Positions 9,004 through 16,892 of a stretch of DNA of 64,000 nt are shown piece by piece. This stretch comes from JAUXJB01 sp965226855. Its GTDB lineage: Bacteria; Myxococcota_A; UBA9160; SZUA-336. Where the stretch lies: assembly GCA_965226855.1 (NCBI GenBank), contig CBDDEE010000021.1, positions 124,001 through 188,000 on the forward strand, given 5' to 3'. Each line of letters begins with the position of its first letter. Positions within the stretch are counted from its first letter, which is position 1. The notes beneath the pieces were generated by a model. That model was not told the origin of the DNA. It searched no databases and saw nothing but the letters and a program-made list of their open reading frames with translations. The position numbers and the translations under genes are program-made.

Positions 9004-10356
9004 CTAGCGGCTGGACGGGTTCAGGCACTCGAGGGCGAGAGAGAGCTCCGTGCAGCGATCCCCCGCGCTCCGCGACTCGGCGCGCTCCACGTAGAGCAGG
9101 AACGCGTTCAGGTTCCTAGTCTCGAGGAATCGATAAATGCCCGCCTCACTTACGCATTCCTCCTGCGTAGTAACGGCCGCGATGACCTTCTGCTTGAGGG
9201 AATCCTCACGCCGGTCGGAGTCGCAGGCGGCGAGCGATCCGAGCGGAACGCCGCGCAGGCGGCTGACGCGGCCACTGCGACGCTTGCGAGCGCTCGCACC
9301 CCCGGTCGCCCGTCCCGGCAGCTGCGGCACTGCGGGATCCGGCGAGCTCGGCAGGGCAGGTGCCGTGGGCGACGGCGGGACCAGGCCACTCGGCCGCGGC
9401 GACGTGAACGAGCTGCGAGACCGCGCTGTGCGTGGGGCGCGTACCGGGGCTCGGGACGGCTCCAGCGACTCCGATGGGAGGGGGGCGGGCCCGTGCTCGA
9501 GCTGGGGGAGGCGCGTCATGGTCGTGTCGATCCGGGCTAACTGACGGCGGGCCCTGGCAACGCGGGGCGCAGACTCGGCCACGGCGGTGCTCTCGCTCCG
9601 CGGCGGCGCGGCAAGCCCGAAGCTCGGCGCGGCTGCGGCTCGCGAGGGCGCGGTGGGCCGCATCCGCCGAGCCCTGTCGGAGACCCTCGCCACCTCCCGG
9701 AGCTCGACGGCTCGCGTCAGAGGGGCGAGATCCGGCGCGGAGAGGGGGATGAAAGGCGCTGAGGGTGGCGCGCGCTGTGCGCGCGCGCGCGTCGGCCTCG
9801 GGCTACTGGGCAAGGCGGCCAGAACGTCAATGCGGAGATCGGGTCGGTTTCGCACGGGCTCGGGGCGTCTCGGCTCAGGCCTGGCGACGCGTCGCGGTTC
9901 GGACCGGTCGCTCGGCGCCTCCGGAGCCCGCGGCGAGACGACCTCGAGCTTGCCTGGCGGCTCGGGCTCGGGAATCGACCGCTCGGGGGGCGGCGGCGGG
10001 ACGGACGCCGGCTTCCGCATACTAACGGGGATAGGCGGTTCCAGAGGCGCAAGGAGTGCTGCCGGTTCCGGCTCCGGCGTCTGGAACGCCACGATCTGGA
10101 CGCCGCCGGTCTCAGGCTGAAGCCTGACGACGGTAAAGGCCGTAGCGACGGCCAGCAACGCGAACAGGGCAAAGACGCCCGTACTCGTCGCTGCCCGGCG
10201 CAGGCTCGTCCTGCTGTGCCGCTGGCAGAGCTCCAAGATGCAGTAACCCAGGCCGGCCCACAGGGGGAGCGGCGCGGGGCGGGTTGGATAGGGGGTGGCA
10301 CAGAGAGGGAGTCGCGCCGCCCCGTAGCCGAAGCGAGCCTCGACCGGATGCCTCAC
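9004..10356 (-). CDS. Proline/arginine-rich TonB-like membrane protein
   Basis: 450 residues from a GTG whose first bases overlap the ExbD-like stop (GTGA). A single membrane helix (GVFALFALLAVATAFTVV) lies near residues 60-77. A long Pro/Arg/Ser-rich segment follows, with many EPEP, PPPPP and RPEP runs. This is the layout of TonB and TolA, where one helix anchors a stretched periplasmic arm. The C-terminal ~100 residues contain cysteines (LAACDSD, EECVSE, DRCTEL, LECLNP) and may fold. It lacks a recognisable TonB C-terminal domain, so the call rests on architecture and on the ExbB/ExbD-like neighbours. Confidence 0.65.
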   Translation of the reverse strand: MRHPVEARFGYGAARLPLCATPYPTRPAPLPLWAGLGYCILELCQRHSRTSLRRAATSTGVFALFALLAVATAFTVVRLQPETGGVQIVAFQTPEPEPAALLAPLEPPIPVSMRKPASVPPPPPERSIPEPEPPGKLEVVSPRAPEAPSDRSEPRRVARPEPRRPEPVRNRPDLRIDVLAALPSSPRPTRARAQRAPPSAPFIPLSAPDLAPLTRAVELREVARVSDRARRMRPTAPSRAAAAPSFGLAAPPRSESTAVAESAPRVARARRQLARIDTTMTRLPQLEHGPAPLPSESLEPSRAPVRAPRTARSRSSFTSPRPSGLVPPSPTAPALPSSPDPAVPQLPGRATGGASARKRRSGRVSRLRGVPLGSLAACDSDRREDSLKQKVIAAVTTQEECVSEAGIYRFLETRNLNAFLLYVERAESRSAGDRCTELSLALECLNPSSR

Positions 10357-10796
10357 GGCTGCTCCGACCGCCTCGCCACCGTAACCCGTCGGTTCTGGGG
10401 CCAGACCTCCTCGATGGCGGTGGCAGCGTCCAGCAGATCTTGGCTACGTGAGTCCTGATGGGGAGCGAGTAAAGGTTTCTTCGCTCCCTCCCCGTGCAGC
10501 TCGGCCAGCCGCGCCGGCAGGGCCTTCCGCTCTAGACGCTCTCCAGCGTCCGGGAGCCCGGGCGGGAGGAGCTCGAAGGGAGGGACGACCGCAGGCGGAT
10601 GGATGCGGACCTGCCACGCGTCGCCGGCTCCGGTGGAGAGGGAGTCGACGGAATCCTGGTCGACCTGGGGTAGCAGGATCTGGCCCAGCTGGGGCGCGCC
10701 GGGAACGACCAGCTGTGTCATGGCGATCAACAGCAGGAACGCGAGATCCACGAACGAGAATAGCCACGAGGGGGCATTTGTACTCTCTACCGCCAT
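10353..10796 (-). CDS. ExbD/TolR-like protein
   Basis: About 147 residues from the ATG at 10796; an in-frame start at 10823 is also possible. One N-terminal membrane helix, FVDLAFLLLIAMTQL, carries the Asp that ExbD/TolR/MotB proteins use in the proton path. A periplasmic domain of about 110 residues follows. It ends in RRVTVARR, overlapping the next gene by four bases. It is the second gene of the operon, 71 bp after the secretin gene if the 10796 start is right. It should pair with the MotA/ExbB-like protein encoded at the end of the operon. Confidence 0.75.
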   Translation of the reverse strand: MAVESTNAPSWLFSFVDLAFLLLIAMTQLVVPGAPQLGQILLPQVDQDSVDSLSTGAGDAWQVRIHPPAVVPPFELLPPGLPDAGERLERKALPARLAELHGEGAKKPLLAPHQDSRSQDLLDAATAIEEVWPQNRRVTVARRSEQP

Positions 10797-10867
10797 GGAG
10801 GAGTACAGCGGCCGGAGAGGCAAGGGGCTTGAGCGCTCCGACAGCCTGCCGGAGCCGGGCGGGAACG

Positions 10868-13315
10868 CTACCTCTCGGGCTGTTCGATCAAGACCACGGG
10901 CTCGAGATCCGCCTCGTAACGGACCTCGCGAGCAACCCGCCGGGCCGTCTCCTCCGAAACGTACGGGCCGAGCTGTACGAAGTGGACGGGTTCGTCGCCC
11001 TCCGGGCGCGAGAACACGGTCCCGTCGTAGCCGAGATCGATAAGCAGCTGCAAGAGCGCGATGGCGTCGTTGGAATCGTAGAAGAACGCGGCCTGCACCA
11101 GATAGGGGCCGCCCTCCCCGTCGCTCTGCTGTGCCTCGAGCTCCTCCAGGCGCTCGCGCTCGCGCTCGTCCTTCTGCGAGCGCAGGTCGGGCAAGAGCTC
11201 GACGGGGTACCGCGATTCGTGCCGCTCGAGCTCGCGCCGCGCCGGGTTCGGATCGTCGGGCAGCTTCACCCCCGCGGCAAGCGCCGCCTGGCGCTCCGCG
11301 AGCTCCTCTGCGGAATAGCCCGCACTGGCGCTGTCGCGGAAGCGCTCGCGGCGCTCCAGCGTCAGTTGATTCAAATCCTCGGGATTGCGCACGATGCGCG
11401 GGGTCAGGATGATCAGCAGGTTCACCTTGCGCACCGTGTCGATGGTGGACTTGAACAGCCAGCCGAGGATCGGGATATCGCCGAGGAAGGGCACCTTGCT
11501 CTCCGCCTCGCCCTGGACCTCCGAGATGATCCCGCCCAGCATCACCGCCTCGCCGTCGCGAACGTAGAGCGTGGTCTCGACTTGACGGTGGCGCGTGGTC
11601 GGCCCGAGCTCGCTATCCGTCGACGTCACCTCGCTGATCTCCTGGAAGATCTCGAGGCGCACCGTGTCCCCCTCGCCGATCTGTGGCGTCACTCGAAGCG
11701 TCACACCAACGTTCTCGCGCGCGATGTTCTGGGAGGTCTGAAACCCACCCGCGGCGGAGGGATCCGCCGTCTCGAGCAGGCTCGTGGGGATCGGGATCTC
11801 CTGACCGATGATGATTTCCGCCTCCTCGTTGTCTGCCGTGAGGATGACCGGCGCCGAGATCAGGTTCACGTTCTCGTCGTTCTGCGAGGCAATCAGCACC
11901 CCCTGAAAGATCGGCACGGAGCCGATCCCCGGTATGAAGATCTGCTTGCCAAGCACTGCCGCGGTGAGGTCCGCGGAGGTCGACCCGATCAGACCTTCGC
12001 CTCTGTTGATCGGAGGGGTTCCGGTCGGCTCACCGAGCGCGCCCGGGGGATCAACTCCAATCGAGAAGAAACCCTTGCTTGTTGCGTTCTGATACAGCCA
12101 GGCGAGTCCCAGGCTCTGGGTGTCGGTGATGTCCACCTCTAGGATGAGCGCCTCGACCATCACCTGCGGCCTGCGGACGTCGAGGGCGGTGATGATCTCG
12201 CTGATGGTTGCGAAGCCCTCAGAGCTGGCCTGGATGATCAGGGAGTTCGTCGGCCCGTCGGCGATGACGCGGACGCCCGATCCGAGCTCGGCGATCGCCG
12301 CAGCTGCGGTCGCAGAAGCTCCGCGTGCCCCCGCCGTCCCGGCGGGTGCGGTCGTCAGCGTCGACAGCGTCTGTGCCATCTCCTCCGCGTCCGCGTTCTG
12401 CAGCCGGAACACGTGGATTCGTCCCGAACCCTTACGCTCGTAGTCAAGCAGTCGAATCAGCTTCTCGATCTCGCGGATCATGGTCCGTGTCGCGATCACG
12501 ATGATCGAGTTCGTGCGTTCGTCCGCCATGAAGCGGGGCTCTCCAACTAGGCCGACCACATCGGCCGCCCTTGCCGCCTGCTGGGCAGCACGCCTGGCTC
12601 GAGGAGCCGCCCCGGTGGGCGCTCGGCCAGGACTTTCGGAGAATCTCTCCTCGAGCTGGGCCGCAAGCACCGAGGCATCCGCGTACTCGATCGGCACGAC
12701 CTTCACCTGCTCGCGGTAGGTCTCGATGTCGATCTGCCCGATGATCGTGTCGAGACGCCTTATGTTCGCGGCGCTGTCCGTGATGATGAGCGAGTTCGTC
12801 GGCTGGTACGCGATCAGGCTTGCCTCTCTCGAGATCAGCGGACGCAGCGTGTTGCTGATCGCGTCCGCCTTCACGTAGCTGAGCGGGATGAGCCGGGTGA
12901 CGTACAGGTCGCGGTTCGGCACGACAGCCTCGCTCGACAGCGTCTCGATCGCCGACTGCTTGGCCTGACTGATCTGCACGATCTTGAGCGTGCCGCCAGC
13001 GCCCGGTACGGTGGTCAGCCCCCTGACCTGAAGGATCGACTCGAACACGCGATAGGCCTCGTCGATTGTGACGGGCGTGGGCGAGATCACCGTCACCCGA
13101 CCGCTGACACGATCCTGGTCGTATATGAAGTTCTTGCCGGTGAGCTCGGCGATCATGGCGATTACGTCGGCGAGCTCGGTGTTCTGAAAGTCGAGCCTCA
13201 CGGGCTCATCGGGACGAGCTTGTGCCCCCGCGACGAGCGGCACGCTCGCCAGAAGCAGCAGGACCAAGATCGGAGTGGCGCGGATCAAGTCATTCCATCG
13301 CGGTGCAGGCTGCAA
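10868..13315 (-). CDS. GspD/PilQ-type secretin with C-terminal SPOR domain
   Basis: 815 residues. A signal peptide (ILVLLLLASVPLVAGAQA) precedes an N0 domain (VRLDFQNTELADVIAMIAEL). Three N1-type repeats follow, each ending in a TNSLII/TNSIIV strand. The secretin beta domain runs to VPFLGDIPILGWLFKS and KVNLLIILTPRIV. An Arg/Glu-rich linker leads to a C-terminal SPOR-like domain of about 65 residues (YLVQAAFFYDSNDAIALL to VHFVQLGPYVS). SPOR domains bind denuded peptidoglycan. No gspC, E, F or pseudopilin genes are near. Instead the gene heads an operon with ExbD-like, TonB-like, helical and MotA/ExbB-like proteins, an unusual setting for a type II secretin. Confidence 0.9.
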   Translation of the reverse strand: MQPAPRWNDLIRATPILVLLLLASVPLVAGAQARPDEPVRLDFQNTELADVIAMIAELTGKNFIYDQDRVSGRVTVISPTPVTIDEAYRVFESILQVRGLTTVPGAGGTLKIVQISQAKQSAIETLSSEAVVPNRDLYVTRLIPLSYVKADAISNTLRPLISREASLIAYQPTNSLIITDSAANIRRLDTIIGQIDIETYREQVKVVPIEYADASVLAAQLEERFSESPGRAPTGAAPRARRAAQQAARAADVVGLVGEPRFMADERTNSIIVIATRTMIREIEKLIRLLDYERKGSGRIHVFRLQNADAEEMAQTLSTLTTAPAGTAGARGASATAAAAIAELGSGVRVIADGPTNSLIIQASSEGFATISEIITALDVRRPQVMVEALILEVDITDTQSLGLAWLYQNATSKGFFSIGVDPPGALGEPTGTPPINRGEGLIGSTSADLTAAVLGKQIFIPGIGSVPIFQGVLIASQNDENVNLISAPVILTADNEEAEIIIGQEIPIPTSLLETADPSAAGGFQTSQNIARENVGVTLRVTPQIGEGDTVRLEIFQEISEVTSTDSELGPTTRHRQVETTLYVRDGEAVMLGGIISEVQGEAESKVPFLGDIPILGWLFKSTIDTVRKVNLLIILTPRIVRNPEDLNQLTLERRERFRDSASAGYSAEELAERQAALAAGVKLPDDPNPARRELERHESRYPVELLPDLRSQKDERERERLEELEAQQSDGEGGPYLVQAAFFYDSNDAIALLQLLIDLGYDGTVFSRPEGDEPVHFVQLGPYVSEETARRVAREVRYEADLEPVVLIEQPER

Positions 13316-13420
13316 AGGTCGCCCGCATGCGAGCGTGCTTCAAGTGCAGGCGCGCGTGTCGCTGCTTTGCCCAGGCGAAACGAAGAGTCGCCCGATGCGG
13401 GCAGACTGTGGTCGTCCGAC

Positions 13421-14653
13421 TCAGCCGTCCGGGTACAGCCCCAGAGCGATGCGGCCGATGTACTCGCGCGCCTCCGTAGGCGAGAAGGGCTGCATGAACG
13501 GGCCCGCGCGCACGTCTCGATACAGGCGAGAGAGCTCGTGCCCGCTCATGAAGGCGCCGCCCCCGCACACGTCCATGGCGCGTGAGACGATGTGAAGCGC
13601 GTTCTGGTTCACGATCCATTTGGCGCACTGGTAGTCGCGCATGCACGCGTGCGCAGCCTCCAGGCTCGGAGCCTGGCCATCGAGTCCGTCGAGGAATCCG
13701 TCGAGCTTCCGTGCCGTGTGGGTGAGCGCGGCCTGCGCGCCCGCGAGCTCGATATCGATCTCGCCGAGCAGGTGCTGCACCCCAGCTGCGTGCGCGAGCG
13801 CGCCCTCGTACTTCGGCTTCGTCTGAGAGCACGCGCCAGCAATGGCCAGCTCGCGCGCGCGCTCCGCGATCCCGAGGAAGACACCGACCAGTGTGACGTT
13901 CCCCAGCGTTCGTCCCATCAGCACGCCGGGGTTCCAGCGGCCCCAGCTGCCGGCGACCTGGACGCTGCCCTCGGGTACCCTGCAGTCGCGCAGCTCCACC
14001 GACTGGCTCCCCGAAGCGCGCATGCCTAGAGCGTCCCAATCGTCCTGAGGCTCGAAGCCAGGCGTGCGCGTGGGAACGAACGCGAAGCCGATCCGATCGC
14101 CTTCGGGGTCTGCGACGCGCACGTTCAGGGCGCACAGATTCGCAGCCGGCGACAGGGTCACGAAGATCTTCCGCCCCTCGAGACTCCAGCCCTCATCGGT
14201 TCTTGTCGCCGTCGTGCGAGGGCGGAGGAAATCGGTCCCCGCCTCCGTCGCAGTCGCGCAGATAACGAGCTCGCCGGCCGCGATCGCGCGCAGCATCGCT
14301 TCGTTGCGCGCCGCGGCAGCTCCATCGTCGCTTGCCCGCGCTCCGTGCCAGGCCTGAACCAGGTTGCGGCTCACAGCCAGGTGCATGTTCAGGGCGATGG
14401 CGAGCGACGGGTCCCCGCGCCCCAGGCGTGCCAGGCCGACCGCCCAGTCGTGCACGGAGGCCAGGCCGAGCCCGCCCAGCTCCTGCGGAACAAATGCCGC
14501 GATTACCCCGCTCTTCTTCAGCTCGTCGAAGCTCTCTGAAGGAAACGAGCTCGCCGCATCGTGCTCGGCAGCGCGAGCGCGGAAGGGGTCGATATGGCCC
14601 TCGACGATCCCGACGAAGCTCCGACCCGCTTCAGTGTAAGGATGCAGCTCCAC
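13421..14653 (-). CDS. Acyl-CoA dehydrogenase family flavoprotein
   Basis: 410 residues with the usual three parts. They are an N-terminal helical domain (DELKKSGVIAAFVPQELGG), a beta domain with FAD-contact motifs (CATATEAGTDF, GRKIFVTLSP, WDALGMRASGSQSVELRDC) and a C-terminal helical domain (VCGGGAFMSGHELSRLYRDV). No clear catalytic Glu at the usual positions could be assigned. The fold is also used by DszC/HpaB-like flavin monooxygenases, so oxidation of a non-CoA substrate is possible. It lies 72 bp downstream of the ArsR-type regulator on the same strand and is probably controlled by it. Confidence 0.82.
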   Translation of the reverse strand: MELHPYTEAGRSFVGIVEGHIDPFRARAAEHDAASSFPSESFDELKKSGVIAAFVPQELGGLGLASVHDWAVGLARLGRGDPSLAIALNMHLAVSRNLVQAWHGARASDDGAAAARNEAMLRAIAAGELVICATATEAGTDFLRPRTTATRTDEGWSLEGRKIFVTLSPAANLCALNVRVADPEGDRIGFAFVPTRTPGFEPQDDWDALGMRASGSQSVELRDCRVPEGSVQVAGSWGRWNPGVLMGRTLGNVTLVGVFLGIAERARELAIAGACSQTKPKYEGALAHAAGVQHLLGEIDIELAGAQAALTHTARKLDGFLDGLDGQAPSLEAAHACMRDYQCAKWIVNQNALHIVSRAMDVCGGGAFMSGHELSRLYRDVRAGPFMQPFSPTEAREYIGRIALGLYPDG

Positions 14654-14725
14654 CAGTATCCTTGTCGCGCACCAATCGTCGGCGCTCCGTATGCCTGGTC
14701 GCCGCGACGCTGTCGGTAGCGGAGC

Positions 14726-15028
14726 TCACGCGTGCTTGCCCGTCCCCGTGAACTCCTCCACCTGATCGAGCCACGCGTGGAGGTCAGCAAAGCACTCGCG
14801 ACGCAGCCGATAGATGCGAATACGGGCATCGTGCTCGACCCGCTCCTCCTCGACCAGACCGCGCGTACGCAGCAGCCGCAGGTGTCGGCTCATGGCCGGG
14901 GCGCTTACGTCGAAGGCCGCATACAGCTCGCCGACCCGCCGAGGCCGCTGGCGCAGGAGCTCGACAACCCGACGCCGCGTCGGATCGGCGAGCGCGGCCA
15001 GCGTGTTGTCGAGGTCGCTCGCGAGCAC
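14726..15028 (-). CDS. ArsR-family winged-helix regulator
   Basis: 100 residues. LADPTRRRVVELLRQRPRRVGELYAAFDVSAPAMSRHL (split: LADPTRRRVVELL, then VSAPAMSRHLRLL) is the ArsR helix-turn-helix, followed by a beta wing (GLVEEERVEHDARIRIYRL). No metal-binding CxC pair is visible, so it belongs to the non-metal, SdpR-like branch. A near-perfect palindrome lies 41 bp upstream of its start, and the acyl-CoA dehydrogenase gene follows downstream. Autorepression of this two-gene unit is the simplest reading. Confidence 0.85.
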   Translation of the reverse strand: MLASDLDNTLAALADPTRRRVVELLRQRPRRVGELYAAFDVSAPAMSRHLRLLRTRGLVEEERVEHDARIRIYRLRRECFADLHAWLDQVEEFTGTGKHA

Positions 15029-15068
15029 CCGGCCCTCCTACTCGGGGAGATCTTTCACTATCACGGGA

Positions 15069-15092
15069 ATTGTTAACTATCAAGTTAACAAT
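15069..15092. promoter_or_regulatory. Palindromic operator upstream of ArsR gene
   Basis: Two ten-base arms, ATTGTTAACT and AGTTAACAAT, are exact inverted repeats separated by ATCA. The site is AT-rich in a GC-rich setting. It sits between the stop of the broken 2OG-oxygenase gene and the ArsR start at 15028. ArsR-type dimers bind such 12-2-12-like palindromes, so this is the probable operator. A terminator role is less likely because no T run follows the second arm. Confidence 0.7.
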
Positions 15093-15104
15093 AGTCCGCG
15101 GATC

Positions 15105-15686
15105 TCAATCCATCCGATAGCGGAAAAAGCTCGAGATGATGAGCTTGTCGCTCGAGACCGGGACGTTGCCCCTGTGCATGTGTGTCCACGCCGTAGGAAA
15201 GAGAATGCCCAGGCCCGCCCGCGGAGCGACCTTCAGTCGCTGGTAGTAGAATTCGGTCTCGCCACCGCTGCGGACGTCGTTCAGATAGATGATGAGGGCG
15301 ACGAGCCGGCTCTGGGCCTGCTTCGAGAGCGCGTCGAAGTGCCACTCGAAGCGCCCCCGTCCCTCCGCATACATCTGGATCTTGTAGCCCGTGCCCTCGA
15401 TGGGATAGACGCCCAGACTGGGATGCTCGGGGAGATACGTCTCGAGCGCCTTGGACACGGCAGCATGCAGGCGCGGATAGACGTCCGCCCAGGCACCCTC
15501 CGGCAGGATCGAGAGGTCGAGGCTGACCTTGTCGAGGTTCTCTTGCTAGCCCGCATCGGCGTGGAGCACTTGGCCAGCCTGCGACTCATCGGAGCTGTAG
15601 AAGCGGGCGACGATCTCCGCGCAGAGAGCCGGCTCCAGCAGCTCCTCGACGCACGTGATGAACTCATGCCTTCCCCGAAAACGCAC
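15105..15686 (-). pseudogene. 2OG-Fe(II) oxygenase interrupted by in-frame TAG
   Basis: Reading on the minus strand from a GTG near 15686 gives an N-terminal piece (EELLEPALCAEIVARFY). A TAG follows at 15548-15546, and then, in the same frame, the rest of a prolyl-4-hydroxylase-like domain. That part has SLDLSILPEGAWADV, the iron ligands in FEWHFDALS, and SGGETEFYYQ, AGLGILFPTAWTHMHRG and ISSFFRYR. Both halves together have normal family length (~195 residues). The downstream half can be opened from a GTG at 15458 as a 117-residue product that keeps the metal ligands. It follows the Lrp gene by about 30 bp, so it may share its promoter. Mutation, sequencing error or stop-codon readthrough are all possible. 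Confidence 0.7.
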
Positions 15687-15717
15687 GCCCCTGCTTCGGC
15701 CCTCGACGACTGCGGCT

Positions 15718-16182
15718 TTACTGCGTCACGTAGCTCAGAGGCAGCGCCGTCGTGTACTTGATCCGCTCCATCGAGAAGCTCGTGCTGACATCGTAGAGCT
15801 CGACGGCCGTAATCAAGCGCTTGTACACGGCGTCGTAGGCCGCGATGTCTGGAACGACGACGCGTAAGAGGTAGTCCACCTCCCCGCTCATGCGATAGAA
15901 CTCGACGACCTCCGGGATGTCCACGACCGCCCGCGCGAAGCGCGCGAGCCAGTCGGGCTCGTGATGGTTGGTCCGGATCGCCACGAAGGCGGTCAGCGGC
16001 AGGTTCAGCTTCTCGGGATCGAGGAGCGCCACGCGCCGCCGGATGACGCCGGAAGCCTCGAGCCTCTGAACCCTTCTCCAGCAGGGCGTCGAGGTGAGTC
16101 CGACACGTGCGCCGAGCTCGTCGAGCGTCAAAAGAGCGTCCTCCTGCAGGCATTCCAGGATCTGACGATCGATCTCATCCAT
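15718..16182 (-). CDS. Lrp/AsnC family transcriptional regulator
   Basis: About 154 residues. The ATG at 16182 has GGGAGAG seven bases upstream. An N-terminal helix-turn-helix (LDELGARVGLTSTPCWRRVQRLEASGVI) is seen in parts: LTLDELGARVGL and TPCWRRVQRLE. A RAM ligand-binding domain follows, with GEVDYLLRVVVPDIAAYDAV and the family end FSMERIKYTTALPL. It is transcribed away from the cysteine dioxygenase/YeiH pair, with interleaved palindromes between them. This matches cysteine- or other amino-acid-responsive Lrp regulators that control sulfur amino-acid breakdown. The ligand is inferred from context. Confidence 0.9.
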   Translation of the reverse strand: MDEIDRQILECLQEDALLTLDELGARVGLTSTPCWRRVQRLEASGVIRRRVALLDPEKLNLPLTAFVAIRTNHHEPDWLARFARAVVDIPEVVEFYRMSGEVDYLLRVVVPDIAAYDAVYKRLITAVELYDVSTSFSMERIKYTTALPLSYVTQ

Positions 16183-16206
16183 GGAAGTCTCTCCCACCTG
16201 ATCGAG

Positions 16207-16253
16207 CTGTATCGGTAAATTATCCTACAAATAGACCGATACAGTAGGACAAT
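16207..16253. promoter_or_regulatory. Interleaved inverted repeats, likely Lrp operators
   Basis: An exact ten-base inverted repeat, CTGTATCGGT at 16207-16216 and ACCGATACAG at 16235-16244, surrounds an AT-rich core. A second repeat, ATTATCCTAC at 16219-16228 and GTAGGACAAT at 16244-16253 (nine of ten matching), interlocks with it. Both lie in the divergent gap between the Lrp gene and the cysteine dioxygenase gene. Lrp/AsnC proteins bind as multimers to several phased sites, which fits this layout. Control of both directions is likely. Confidence 0.7.
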
Positions 16254-16310
16254 TGGAAGCCCATTTCGCGAATTTAGGGCTATCTTTTCTACCCAGGGTG
16301 GGAGCTTAGG

Positions 16311-16892
16311 ATGAGCTCGAATCTCGAATCAGGCCTTTCTGCGCCGGCGCTTCCCTTCGGGATTCGGGACATGCTCGGAGAGCTCGACGCGTATCGAGAG
16401 CCGCCTCTCGCGGCCCTGTGCGTGGCGCTGCAGCGACTCGCCGTGGGCAGCGGCGACCTCGTTCCAATCGCCAGGTTCGACGAGCGCCGCTACCGCCGCA
16501 GGAGCCTCTACCGAGGGCCCGAGTACGAGCTTCTCCTGCTGTGCTGGCGCGCGGGACAGCGCAGCCCGATTCACGATCATCTCGGCTCGCGCTGTGCCTT
16601 CCGCGTGATGGAGGGCACGAGCGCCGAGTCCGTGTTCGAACGCAGCGATGCCGGACTGGTCTATCCGATGATCACGAGGGAGCACCGACAAGGCTTCGTT
16701 TGTGCAGCCGAGAACGAGGACATCCACCAGGTCTCGAACCTCCAGCTGAGCGAGGACCTCGTCACCCTCCATGTGTACTCCCCGCCCCTCCGCGCGATGA
16801 ACACCTACTCCCTCACGGACTCGTGCGTACTGGAGGTGTCCTGCGAAGAGCTCGACCCCGAGCGATGGCTCCGAGCCGGCGATGGAATCTAG
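16311..16892 (+). CDS. Cysteine dioxygenase
   Basis: 193 residues, cupin fold. It oxidises L-cysteine (or a related thiol) to the sulfinate. Iron ligands are visible as IHDH (H88, H90) and IHQ (H139). The first cupin motif is GQRSPIHDHLGSRCAF, and the end has LHVYSPPLRAMNTY. Cys95 and Tyr156 align with the Cys-Tyr pair that is cross-linked in eukaryotic-type enzymes, and the Arg-rich YRRRSLY matches the carboxylate-binding region. The stop overlaps the YeiH start by 11 bp, so the two are translationally coupled. With YeiH and Lrp it forms a cysteine-catabolic unit. Confidence 0.88.
   Translation: MSSNLESGLSAPALPFGIRDMLGELDAYREPPLAALCVALQRLAVGSGDLVPIARFDERRYRRRSLYRGPEYELLLLCWRAGQRSPIHDHLGSRCAFRVMEGTSAESVFERSDAGLVYPMITREHRQGFVCAAENEDIHQVSNLQLSEDLVTLHVYSPPLRAMNTYSLTDSCVLEVSCEELDPERWLRAGDGI

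Noticed and set aside
10448..12142. 564-codon open frame on the plus strand opposite the secretin and ExbD genes
   Set aside because: It is a shadow of GC-rich codon use on the minus strand. The opposite frame has clear secretin domains, a signal peptide and operon spacing.
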